NCBI GenBank assembly: GCA_001796935.1
Contig: MGNX01000013.1
Coordinates: 1 to 8,430, forward strand
Reading direction: 5' to 3'
Origin: Chloroflexi bacterium RBG_16_60_22
GTDB taxonomy: Bacteria > Chloroflexota > Dehalococcoidia > Dehalococcoidales > RBG-16-60-22
DNA length: 8,430 nt
The notes beneath the pieces were generated by a model, which ran no database searches, was not told the DNA's origin, and saw only the letters and a program-made list of their open reading frames with translations. The first letter of the stretch is position 1, and each line of letters begins with the position of its first letter. The position numbers and the translations under genes are program-made. Of this stretch, positions 1 to 6,655 are shown piece after piece.

Positions 1-1574
1 AGGCCGGCTTTGACGGCGTCGATATCAACGCCTCCAGCAGCCACCTTTTGCACAACTTCCTGTCGCCTTTCTGGAACCGGAGGCAGGACGACTACGGGGG
101 AAGTCGCGAGAAGCGGGCCAGGCTGGTGACATCCATCATCAGGGAAGTCAAAAAGCGCCTGGGGACCGACTTCCCGGTAGCCGTCTGCATCAACGGCCTG
201 GAGGTCGGTCGGATTATCGGCGTGGCCGACGAAAAATGCCTGACCCCCGGGGAAGCCCGGGGGATAGCCCGACTGCTGGAGGAGGCCGGTGCCAACGCCG
301 TCCAGGTGCGCAACCACTGGATGGGGTACCACGTCGGCGGCTACCTCCCGGACGTGCTCTTCTACCCGGAGCCGCCCGTCCCCGTGGCGTCTTTCCCGGA
401 GGAATACGATGCCAGCCGCCGGGGGGCGGGGGCCAATCTGCCCCTGGCCGCCGGGATGAAACAGGTGCTCTCCATCCCGGTCATCGCCGTGGGCAAGCTC
501 GACCCCGTGCTGGGGGAGAAGGCTTTAAGGGAAGGGCAGGCGGACTTCATCGGCATGACGCGGCGCCTGATTGCCGACCCCGAGCTTCCCCGTAAGGTCG
601 CCGCGGGGCGGCTGGCCGACATCGCCCCCTGCACCGCCTGCGAGAACTGCCTGGGCACCGGCCGCTGCCGCATCAATGCCGACCTGGGGACGGAGCACAA
701 CACCATCGAGAAAGCGGCCAGGGTCAAGAGGGTGGTGGTGGTCGGCGGGGGGCCGGCCGGCCTGGAGGCCGCCCGGGTGGCGGCACTGCGAGGCCATGAC
801 GTCACCCTCTACGAAAAATCGAACCGGCTGGGGGGACTGCTGCCCCTGGCGGCGCTGGTCAAGGGCACCGACCTGGAGCCGCTGCCGGAGATGGTCCGCT
901 ATTTCAAGCGCCAGATTACCGGCCTGGGTGTTAAAATCAGGCTCGGGAGGGAGTTCAACCTCAAGGAGCTGGAGAAGACTAAGCCGGATGCGGTTATCCT
1001 GGCAACGGGGGGCACCGCCGCCGTCCCGGAGATACCGGGCATCGGGGGGCGCCACGTCATCAACACCCCGGCCCTGCACCGCCGGCTGAAGTCCTTCCTG
1101 AGGTTCCTCGGGCCGGAGCTCCTGGGGCGGCTGACCGGGCTCTGGATGCCCGTCGGGAAAAGCGTGGTCGTTATCGGCGGCGATATCCACGGCTGCGAGC
1201 TGGGCGAGTTCCTCTCCCGGCGGGGCAGGAGCGTGACCATCGTCGAGGAAGACGAGACTCCCGGCAAGGGCATGGTGGACGTCCTCATGGCCTACCTCTT
1301 TACCTGGTTCCGGAAAAAGGGCGTCACCCTGATGCCGGGCGTCCGGTACGAGGAGATAACGGTCAACGGGCTGACCGTGATTAACGAGGAGGGGAACCGG
1401 CAGACCATCGCGGCCGACAGCATCATACCGGCCCTGCCGCTGGAAGCGAACCCCTACCTCTTGAAAATCATGGAAGGGAAAGCCCCGGAAGTGTACGCTA
1501 TCGGCGACTGCCGCGAGCCCGGCCTGATAAGGGACGCCGTCGCCGACGGCTCGCGCGTCGCCCGGGCTGTCTGA
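1..1574 (+). CDS. Old Yellow Enzyme / 2-enoate reductase-like FMN, [4Fe-4S], FAD oxidoreductase (5' partial)
   Basis: This is the C-terminal two thirds of an NAD(P)H-dependent ene-reductase related to 2,4-dienoyl-CoA reductase (FadH) and BaiCD/2-enoate reductases, which reduce C=C bonds next to a carbonyl. The frame is open to the left edge (first whole codon at base 3). The family motif spans residues 1-40 (FDGVDIN, FLSPFWNRR, DDYGGS), so the TTG at 48 is not the start; about 150 residues are missing. The end of the FMN barrel follows (PVIAVGKLDP, then GMTRRLIADPELP). Cysteines 210, 213, 216 and 222 (bases 630-668) form the iron-sulfur site. A dinucleotide fold has GGGPAG at 248-253, and a second has GGDIHG at 392-397. 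The C-terminal AIGDCREPGLIRDAV is the usual FAD-contacting end. The usual substrate-pocket residues differ (see findings). It is probably cytoplasmic and heads an operon, with the next gene 24 bases downstream. The substrate is unknown. Confidence 0.93.
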   Translation, partial: AGFDGVDINASSSHLLHNFLSPFWNRRQDDYGGSREKRARLVTSIIREVKKRLGTDFPVAVCINGLEVGRIIGVADEKCLTPGEARGIARLLEEAGANAVQVRNHWMGYHVGGYLPDVLFYPEPPVPVASFPEEYDASRRGAGANLPLAAGMKQVLSIPVIAVGKLDPVLGEKALREGQADFIGMTRRLIADPELPRKVAAGRLADIAPCTACENCLGTGRCRINADLGTEHNTIEKAARVKRVVVVGGGPAGLEAARVAALRGHDVTLYEKSNRLGGLLPLAALVKGTDLEPLPEMVRYFKRQITGLGVKIRLGREFNLKELEKTKPDAVILATGGTAAVPEIPGIGGRHVINTPALHRRLKSFLRFLGPELLGRLTGLWMPVGKSVVVIGGDIHGCELGEFLSRRGRSVTIVEEDETPGKGMVDVLMAYLFTWFRKKGVTLMPGVRYEEITVNGLTVINEEGNRQTIAADSIIPALPLEANPYLLKIMEGKAPEVYAIGDCREPGLIRDAVADGSRVARAV

Positions 1575-1598
1575 CCTTTATTAAGGAGGCAAGCAACC

Positions 1599-3062
1599 GT
1601 GAGCCCCGAGCGGATTTCTCGAGCCAGGAATATCGATGCGGACGTGGTCGTCATCGGGGGCGGCCTCTGCGGGATGGCGGCGGCCGTGGCGGCGGCGGAA
1701 AAAGGGGCCGGGGTGGCGCTGCTGGAAAAGAAGGGCGGCCCCGGCGGCAACTCGGCCTTCGTGGTGGGCATCTTCGGCGCGGCGAGCCCGGCCCAGCGGC
1801 GGCTGGGCATCGATACTCCCCCGGACGGGCTTTTCAAGATGGGCATGGACTACGCCCACTGGAAAATCAACCCCCGCATCCTCCGTGCCTTCATCCAGAA
1901 ATCGGGGGACACCATCGGGTGGCTGGAAGCCAGGGGCATCAGGTTCGATAATATCCCCCCTTTATACCCCGGCCACGTGATACGTACCTGGCACAGCACG
2001 ACGGCGCGGAACGTCGGCCCGGTCATCCTCAAGGCACTGCGGCAGGACGCCGAGCGGCGGGGCGTGAGGCTGTATTTCCACACCTCCGCGAAGAAAATAC
2101 TGACCGGCGGCGCCGGCGGCGTGACCGGCGTCCTGGCGGAGGTGAAGGGGCAGGAGCTACGTATTACGGCGCGGGCGGTCATCATCGCCACCGGCGGGTA
2201 CGGGGGCAGTCCGGAGCTGCTGAAAAAATACCGCCCCTCCTACCGCGAAAGCATGATATACCTCGGCCTGCCCCACCTGAAGGGGGAAGGGCTGCTCATG
2301 GCCACGGCCATCGGCGCGGCCACGGAAGGCCTGGGCACGCTGGTGCTGCACACCCATTTCTACCCGGGGACATCGGATGTCAACGGCCTGGCCCAGGAGC
2401 CGGCGACCCTCTGGGTCAACGCCAACGGCAGGCGGTTTGCCGACGAGACGCTGACCTTCCAGCCCACCGAATGCGGCAACGCCATCGACCGGCAGCCGGA
2501 AAAACTCGTCTATGCCCTCTTCGACGAGGGGATTAAAAACCGGGTCGTGGCGGAGGGGCTCCATAAGGGCGACGTGGGGGGAAAGCCGGGCACCGCCGGG
2601 ACCATCCCGGCCAACCTGGACACGGAACTGAGGGCGGAAGCGGCCAGGGGAGGGGTCAGGATTTCCGATGACTGGGGGGATATCGCCGGGTGGATGGGCG
2701 CGGCGCCGGAGGTCCTCCGGGCCACCATCGACGAGTACAACCGGTTCTGCGAGCGCGGCCACGACGAGCTCTTTGATAAAGACCGCCGTTACCTGCTGGC
2801 CCTGCGCACTCCCCCCTACTACGCCGTGCGGTGCCACCTGTGTTTCCTGACCACGGTGGGCGGTATCAAAATCAACCACCGCATGGAGGTCCTCAACGGC
2901 CAGGACGAGCCCATCCCCGGGCTCTACGCCGGCGGCGATACTACCGGGGGCTGGGAGGGGGATACCTACTGCATCCGGCTCACCGGCACGACATCCGGCT
3001 TCGCCGTCAACTCCGGCCGCATCGCCGGGGAGAACGCCGCCGCCCGGGTTTTAAATAAATAG
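1599..3062 (+). CDS. FAD-dependent oxidoreductase, FAD_binding_2 (fumarate reductase flavoprotein-like) family
   Basis: This 487-residue soluble flavoprotein has the fold of fumarate reductase, urocanate reductase and 3-ketosteroid dehydrogenase flavoproteins. An N-terminal FAD site VVVIGGGLCG lies at residues 16-25, followed by EKKGGPGGNSAF (44-54), ATGGYGG (197-203), NGRRFADE (276-283) and the C-terminal FAD signature around residues 441-480 (GLYAGGD, then SGRIAGENAA). There is no signal peptide, Tat motif, haem domain or FMN-attachment domain, so it is probably cytoplasmic and takes electrons from a partner or a pyridine nucleotide. The GTG start at 1599 is chosen because AAGGAGG at 1583-1589 lies nine bases upstream and the Rossmann motif follows directly. 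Two of the catalytic residues of flavocytochrome fumarate reductases appear replaced, so succinate/fumarate chemistry is unlikely. It lies between an ene-reductase and an alcohol dehydrogenase, which suggests redox work on the same carbon skeleton. The substrate is not identifiable. Confidence 0.92.
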   Translation: MSPERISRARNIDADVVVIGGGLCGMAAAVAAAEKGAGVALLEKKGGPGGNSAFVVGIFGAASPAQRRLGIDTPPDGLFKMGMDYAHWKINPRILRAFIQKSGDTIGWLEARGIRFDNIPPLYPGHVIRTWHSTTARNVGPVILKALRQDAERRGVRLYFHTSAKKILTGGAGGVTGVLAEVKGQELRITARAVIIATGGYGGSPELLKKYRPSYRESMIYLGLPHLKGEGLLMATAIGAATEGLGTLVLHTHFYPGTSDVNGLAQEPATLWVNANGRRFADETLTFQPTECGNAIDRQPEKLVYALFDEGIKNRVVAEGLHKGDVGGKPGTAGTIPANLDTELRAEAARGGVRISDDWGDIAGWMGAAPEVLRATIDEYNRFCERGHDELFDKDRRYLLALRTPPYYAVRCHLCFLTTVGGIKINHRMEVLNGQDEPIPGLYAGGDTTGGWEGDTYCIRLTGTTSGFAVNSGRIAGENAAARVLNK

Positions 3063-3107
3063 TCCGGTACTTAAACGGTCGCGAGAGCCTGAAAAAGGAG
3101 GCCAGAG

Positions 3108-4322
3108 GTGATTGACAAGAGAGTGTTCGAGTTTCCCATCAGCTACCTGAACCAGATAGGCCAGACCGCCATCGGGTGGGGGGCTTACGAGACGGTGGCC
3201 GACGAGTGCCGGATGGCCGGTATCAAAAACGCCCTGATAACCACCACCGGCCTCAAGGGGACGGGCATCGTCGAAGAAATTACCCAGGTCCTGACGAACG
3301 GCGGCATCAGCACCGTTATCTATGACCGGGTAACGTCCAACCCCAAGGACTACGAGGTGATGGAAGCCTACGATATCTTCAAGGAGGCCGGGTGCGACGG
3401 GGTGGTCTCCATCGGCGGGGGCAGCTCGCACGACTGCGGTAAGGGCGTCCGGGCCGTGGCCTCCAACGGCGGCCGTTACATCGGTGACATGGTGGCCTGC
3501 ATCGACCCGCCCTGGATGGAGGAGATGAAGAAATACAAGCCGGTCACCATACCACAAATCTCCGTGAACACCACGGCCGGCACCGGGGCGGAGACGACCT
3601 TCGCCGCCGCCATCGTCAATACCAAGGTCAAGGCCAAGCTGCTGACCGTGCTGCCGGGGCTGGGGCCCCGGATGGCCATCATCGACCCCCTGCTGGTGCG
3701 CCTGATGCCGCGGCACGTGGCCGCCCAGACGGGGTTTGACGCCCTGGCGCATGCCTTCGAGTCTTATGTCTGCAAGCTGCCGTCCCGCTACAACCGGGCT
3801 TTGCAACTGGAGGCCATCCGGGCCATCGCCGGGAGCCTCCGGGAGTTCAGCTACAACCGCATGAACCACGAGGCCTGCGAGAGCATGTGCTGGGCGGAGT
3901 CCATGGCGGCCCTCGGCCTCATCTCCGGGGGAAACGTCGGCATCGTGCACGCCATGGGGCACGGGCTCTCCGTCCTCTACGGGGTCCATCACGGCCTGGC
4001 CAGCGCCGTGGTGACCGTCCCGGGGGAGAGGTACAACCAGCCCGTCTGCCACGACCGCTTCGCCGGGATGGCCTCGGCCATGGGGGTCGATACCCGGGGC
4101 CTGAGCCGGGTGCAGGCCTCCGACCGCTGGTTCGGGGAAATAGAGAGGTTGCTCGAAGACCTGGACATCGAGACGGGCAACCTGCACCGGCAGTTCGGCT
4201 TTAAAAAGGAGGACGCCCACCACATCATCAAGTGGCAGTACGCCAACGACTTCGCCCAGCAGGGCAACCCGCGCAACTTCGACTTCGATGAAAGCGTCAA
4301 GCTGCTGGAAAGCATGTACTAG
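3108..4322 (+). CDS. Iron-containing alcohol dehydrogenase (group III)
   Basis: This 404-residue protein is a full-length member of the Fe-ADH family (FucO, 1,3-propanediol and butanol dehydrogenases), which interconverts alcohols and aldehydes or ketones with NAD(P). The nucleotide-binding half carries SIGGGSSHDCGK (101-112) and NTTAGTGAETT (154-164). The metal ligands expected from FucO are all present: D211 and H215 in GFDALAHAFESY, H281 in HAMGHG, and H295 in VHHG. The enzyme should therefore bind Fe2+ or another divalent metal and be active. The start is GTG at 3108, with AAGGAGG at 3095-3101 six bases upstream. It follows the flavoprotein gene by 45 bases on the same strand and is probably its operon partner, supplying or removing a carbonyl group. 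The exact alcohol cannot be predicted. Confidence 0.95.
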   Translation: MIDKRVFEFPISYLNQIGQTAIGWGAYETVADECRMAGIKNALITTTGLKGTGIVEEITQVLTNGGISTVIYDRVTSNPKDYEVMEAYDIFKEAGCDGVVSIGGGSSHDCGKGVRAVASNGGRYIGDMVACIDPPWMEEMKKYKPVTIPQISVNTTAGTGAETTFAAAIVNTKVKAKLLTVLPGLGPRMAIIDPLLVRLMPRHVAAQTGFDALAHAFESYVCKLPSRYNRALQLEAIRAIAGSLREFSYNRMNHEACESMCWAESMAALGLISGGNVGIVHAMGHGLSVLYGVHHGLASAVVTVPGERYNQPVCHDRFAGMASAMGVDTRGLSRVQASDRWFGEIERLLEDLDIETGNLHRQFGFKKEDAHHIIKWQYANDFAQQGNPRNFDFDESVKLLESMY

Positions 4323-4364
4323 TGTGTTGTTTCAAAGATTTCCTCACAAGCAACACGACGATAT

Positions 4365-4427
4365 TGTCATTCCCGCGAAAGCGGGAATCCAGAAATACCT
4401 GGATTCCGGACTTGGTCCGGAATGACA
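4365..4427. repeat. Palindromic dispersed repeat, copy 1 (63 bp)
   Basis: This short non-coding element is bounded by a 9-bp inverted repeat, TGTCATTCC at 4365-4373 and GGAATGACA at 4419-4427. It holds two hairpins. The first is ATTCCCGC / GCGGGAAT (4369-4376 with 4381-4388) closed by a GAAA tetraloop. The second is ATTCCGGA / TCCGGAAT (4403-4410 with 4416-4423) with a 5-base loop. AATCCAG (4386-4392) also pairs with CTGGATT (4399-4405), so the whole can fold as one imperfect stem or a cross. It starts 43 bases after the alcohol dehydrogenase stop. Its 30-bp arm (4363-4392) recurs exactly, reverse-complemented, in copy 2 at 6719-6748. Repeats with this sequence style occur in many bacterial genomes as MITE- or REP-like elements. 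No transposase is nearby. Confidence 0.9.
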
Positions 4428-4437
4428 GACAATTTTT
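4403..4437 (+). terminator. Possible intrinsic terminator formed by the right arm of repeat copy 1
   Basis: The 8-bp hairpin ATTCCGGA / TCCGGAAT is followed nine bases later by a T5 run (4433-4437), downstream of the alcohol dehydrogenase gene. The T-run is farther from the stem than in a classical terminator, so termination of the upstream operon is only a possibility. Confidence 0.3.
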
Positions 4438-4492
4438 AATTGGTGCTAAGGCATAACGCCGGGGTGTCAAGTATTGAGAAAGGAGAACCGAT

Positions 4493-4951
4493 ATGGCCAA
4501 ATCCAAATACGAAAAATATGTCCTGAGAAACCCTTACAAATCGGTCTTCAAGCTGGAATCGGTATCGGCCCATGATAACGAGCTGAACTGCGGGCTTATC
4601 CTGGCCTACCAGCCGGTCGCCGAGGCTTTCGTCATGCCTCCCCAGACCCACAGCCACGACTTCTACCAGGTGCTGTGCTTCCTCGGGGGCAACCCGCTGG
4701 ACGTGCGCGAGTTCGATGCCGAAATCGAGCTGGCCATGGGCCAGGAGGGTGAAATCATCACCATCGATAGCCCCTCCGTCGTCACCATTCCGCCGGGGGT
4801 GTACCACTGCCCGCTGAACTTCAAGAGAATCGGCAAACCCATCGTCTTCATGGAAATCATGCTCACGGGCGGCTACCAGCGGACCTATACCGACGGCACC
4901 CCCGGGGTGTCCTACGACCAGGAAATCAAGGCAAAGAAGCCCCGGAAGTAG
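4493..4951 (+). CDS. Small cupin-domain protein
   Basis: This 152-residue single-domain cupin is a small beta-barrel that usually holds a metal. Motif 1 is seen as PPQTHSHDFYQ followed by GG at 65-66, giving H53, H55 and Q59, where the family usually has Glu. Motif 2 is complete as PPGVYHCPLN, with H105 as the third metal-ligand histidine and N109. A segment GNPLDVREFDAEIEL lies between the motifs. No second domain, signal peptide or membrane segment is visible. The ATG start at 4493 follows AAAGGAG (4479-4485) by seven bases. Related small cupins often sit beside genes for anaerobic carbon metabolism, but their reaction is not known to me. It could be an enzyme (isomerase, dioxygenase-like or decarboxylase) or a ligand-sensing protein. 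It converges with the MarR gene, 20 bases away, and is separated from the upstream operon by a palindromic repeat. Confidence 0.88.
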   Translation: MAKSKYEKYVLRNPYKSVFKLESVSAHDNELNCGLILAYQPVAEAFVMPPQTHSHDFYQVLCFLGGNPLDVREFDAEIELAMGQEGEIITIDSPSVVTIPPGVYHCPLNFKRIGKPIVFMEIMLTGGYQRTYTDGTPGVSYDQEIKAKKPRK

Positions 4952-4960
4952 TGGCTTCAG

Positions 4961-4972
4961 GCCGCCGGCGGC
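4961..4972. terminator. GC-rich palindrome between convergent genes (possible weak bidirectional terminator)
   Basis: GCCGCCGGCGGC is a perfect 12-bp palindrome in the 20-base gap between the cupin stop and the MarR stop. It has no clear T-run on either side, so a role in ending both transcripts is a guess from position. Confidence 0.2.
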
Positions 4973-5403
4973 TATTTCAGGAAAGGCGGCTTGTAGTCCA
5001 GCCCGAGCAGGTCGCGCGCCGTCTTGAGCACCCGGCCGAGGTACGAGGCGAGCTTCTCTTTTTCCTCCGGTGACAGGGAGGAGAAAATCATCTCCACCGA
5101 GTTCTTCGTCACCCGGGCGTATTTATCCTTCCCCTTTTTGGTCACGAAGATGCGGAACCCCCGTCCCGCCGGGTCCTTTTCCTTCCTGACCAGTCCTTCC
5201 TTGCACATGCGGTTGACCAGGGTGGACACCGAGTGGTGCTGCCGCATGGTGAAGTCGGCTATCTGGGTCTGCGTGGCCGAGCCGCCGAAGACCTGGAGCA
5301 CGTAGAGGACCTGGGCCTGCTCCTTGGTGAGGTCGAACTGGGATATTTCCAGAAAACGCGACCGCGCGATGGCGAAGTGGGCGTTGTCCATCAGCACCCA
5401 CAT
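4972..5403 (-). CDS. MarR-family winged-helix transcriptional regulator
   Basis: From the ATG at 5403 this encodes 143 residues, the usual MarR length. An N-terminal dimerisation helix (MWVLMDNAHFAIARSRFLE) leads to FDLTKEQAQVLYVLQ. The winged helix-turn-helix follows: TQTQIADFTMRQHHSVSTLVNRMCKEG is the DNA-reading region and KEKDPAGRGFRIFVTKKG is the wing. A C-terminal dimer helix ends it (SPEEKEKLASYLGRVLKTARDLLG). MarR proteins are usually dimeric repressors that leave DNA when a small, often aromatic or phenolic, ligand binds. The frame stays open upstream to TTG 5496, with GTG 5490 also possible. That extension is a Pro/Arg/Gly-rich stretch that does not look like protein, and none of the starts has a good ribosome-binding site, so the start is uncertain. 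It is divergent from the hydroxyacid dehydrogenase, making that gene and itself the likely targets. Confidence 0.92.
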   Translation of the reverse strand: MWVLMDNAHFAIARSRFLEISQFDLTKEQAQVLYVLQVFGGSATQTQIADFTMRQHHSVSTLVNRMCKEGLVRKEKDPAGRGFRIFVTKKGKDKYARVTKNSVEMIFSSLSPEEKEKLASYLGRVLKTARDLLGLDYKPPFLK

Positions 5404-5554
5404 GTCAAAGCCGCCGCCCGTAGCCGCACCATCCCCCCGGCGCGGTGGAGAAGGACTATTTTCCCGGCTCTTTACCTGTCTGCTTTTCACGGTCAACCAG
5501 CGTTGCGAAGATTATTACCCCGGAGCGAAGCACTCCATTGTCGCATAATATTCC

Positions 5555-5578
5555 GCTTTTTATCAAGTTGTTTGTCAA
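5555..5578 (-). promoter_or_regulatory. Candidate operator: tandem 12-bp repeats between the MarR gene and the dehydrogenase
   Basis: Read on the minus strand, TTGACAAACAAC is followed directly by TTGATAAAAAGC. These two 12-mers match at nine positions and lie in an AT-rich stretch within GC-rich DNA. The first includes a perfect -35 box (TTGACA) for the MarR gene, with TATTAT (5545-5550) downstream at a non-ideal 22-base spacing. The same bases overlap the -35 box of the divergent gene. A regulator bound here could control both genes. This is inferred from position and sequence only. Confidence 0.35.
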
Positions 5579-5601
5579 ACCCGCGAGCGTCATGCTACGA
5601 T
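5572..5601 (+). promoter_or_regulatory. Candidate sigma-70-type promoter for the D-2-hydroxyacid dehydrogenase
   Basis: TTGTCA at 5572-5577 (5 of 6 to consensus) and TACGAT at 5596-5601 (4 of 6) are 18 bases apart. The predicted start is near 5608, leaving a leader of about 13 bases before the ATG at 5621. The -35 box overlaps the candidate MarR operator. Confidence 0.45.
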
Positions 5602-5620
5602 AGCCTGAAGAGCCCTTGCG

Positions 5621-6637
5621 ATGAAACCGCTCAACGTACTGGTAATGACCCCCGCCTTCGACCGGGCGATGCCGCAGGCCGACGAGGCTACCCTGCGGCG
5701 GATTACCCTGGCCGGGCCGGGGATAAACGTCACGGATGCCTCGGCGCTGGTCCACGACGAGCTGCGCGGGGACATGTCCGGGCGGGCCAAGCTCGACGCC
5801 CTGCTGGCGGAGACGGAGGTGATTTTCGGGCTTATCCTGCCGCCGGACATCACCGCGCGCGCTCCGAAGCTGAAATGGGTCCAGATGATGTCCGCCGGGG
5901 TGGACCGCCTGACCCAAAGCGATATCTGGCAGAGCGCCGTGACCATTACCGGCGTCAGCGGCATCACGGCCGCGACAATCGGCGAGTTCGTGCTCGGGTT
6001 CATGCTGATGTTCGTGAAAAGGGTGCCGCGCTGGTTCGAGCAGAAGCAAAAGCACCGGTGGCAGCGGTTCCCCACGACGGTGCTGTACGGCAAGACGGCG
6101 GGCATCGTGGGACTGGGCAGCATCGGGCATGAGGTGGCCCGTCTGTGCCAGGCCTTCGGCATGAGGGTCGTCGCCACCCGCCGCTCGACCCGGCGGGAGG
6201 GGCGGGGCCGGCACGTCGACCGCCTGCTGCCGGCGGACCGGCTGCCGGAGCTGCTGGCGGAGAGCGACTTCGTGGTGATTTGCGTTCCCCTGACCGGGGA
6301 GACGCGGCGCCTCATCGGGGAGAAAGAGCTGAGGGCGATGAAGCCCACCGCCTACCTCATCAATATCGCCCGGGGGGGTATCGTCGATGAAGAGGCCCTC
6401 GTCCGCGCCCTGGAGGAAAAATGGATTGCCGGGGCCGGGCTGGACGTCACCACCCCGGAGCCCCTCCCCCCGGAGAGCCGACTCTGGGACCTGGACAACG
6501 TTATCCTGAGTCCCCACATCGCCGGCGGCATGGAAGACTACATGGCGCGCGCCGCTGACGTTTTTTGCGAAAATATCCGGCGCTACCAGGCCGGCCGGCG
6601 ACTGCGCAATATCATCAGCCGCAAGAGAGGATATTAG
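5621..6637 (+). CDS. D-isomer-specific 2-hydroxyacid dehydrogenase family protein
   Basis: This 338-residue protein belongs to the family of glyoxylate/hydroxypyruvate reductases and phosphoglycerate dehydrogenase, which interconvert 2-oxoacids and D-2-hydroxyacids. The N-terminal catalytic lobe has KWVQMMSAGVDRL (85-97) and GITAATIGEFVLGFML. The nucleotide-binding domain has GIVGLGSIG at 161-169. The catalytic triad is visible: R251 (ARGGIVDE), E280 (TPEPLP) and H299 (SPHIAGG). The second strand of the fold ends VVATRRSTRR, basic instead of the Asp common in NAD-dependent members, which suggests a preference for NADP(H). The C-terminus RNIISRKRGY resembles the family's usual end. The ATG at 5621 is preceded by a weak GAAGAG ribosome-binding site. 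It is transcribed away from the MarR gene and is probably regulated by it. The substrate oxoacid is unknown. Confidence 0.93.
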   Translation: MKPLNVLVMTPAFDRAMPQADEATLRRITLAGPGINVTDASALVHDELRGDMSGRAKLDALLAETEVIFGLILPPDITARAPKLKWVQMMSAGVDRLTQSDIWQSAVTITGVSGITAATIGEFVLGFMLMFVKRVPRWFEQKQKHRWQRFPTTVLYGKTAGIVGLGSIGHEVARLCQAFGMRVVATRRSTRREGRGRHVDRLLPADRLPELLAESDFVVICVPLTGETRRLIGEKELRAMKPTAYLINIARGGIVDEEALVRALEEKWIAGAGLDVTTPEPLPPESRLWDLDNVILSPHIAGGMEDYMARAADVFCENIRRYQAGRRLRNIISRKRGY

Positions 6638-6655
6638 TGCCGACCATACGACTTA

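Noticed and set aside
48..50. TTG as the start of the first gene
   Set aside because: The frame is open to the left edge and the upstream residues continue the family motif, so the gene begins outside the window.
2157..2879. 240-residue minus-strand open frame opposite the FAD oxidoreductase
   Set aside because: Shadow of a GC-rich gene; no start signal and no motif.
3051..4223. 390-residue open frame on the minus strand opposite the alcohol dehydrogenase
   Set aside because: The plus strand has all family motifs and a strong ribosome-binding site. The antisense frame is a codon-bias artefact with no recognisable domain.
4297..4506. 69-residue minus-strand open frame containing LDSRFRGNDN
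   Set aside because: This peptide is the translation of the palindromic repeat, a known source of spurious gene calls.
5404..5496. Upstream extension of the MarR gene to TTG 5496
   Set aside because: The extra residues are Pro/Arg/Gly-rich, no ribosome-binding site supports them, and the shorter form has normal family length. Not fully excluded.
5233..6132. 299-residue plus-strand open frame over the MarR gene and dehydrogenase
   Set aside because: It crosses two well-supported genes and the promoter region and shows no domain.
5456..6517. 353-residue minus-strand open frame opposite the hydroxyacid dehydrogenase
   Set aside because: Low-complexity Pro/Gly/Arg/His-rich shadow; the sense strand has an intact catalytic triad and cofactor motif.
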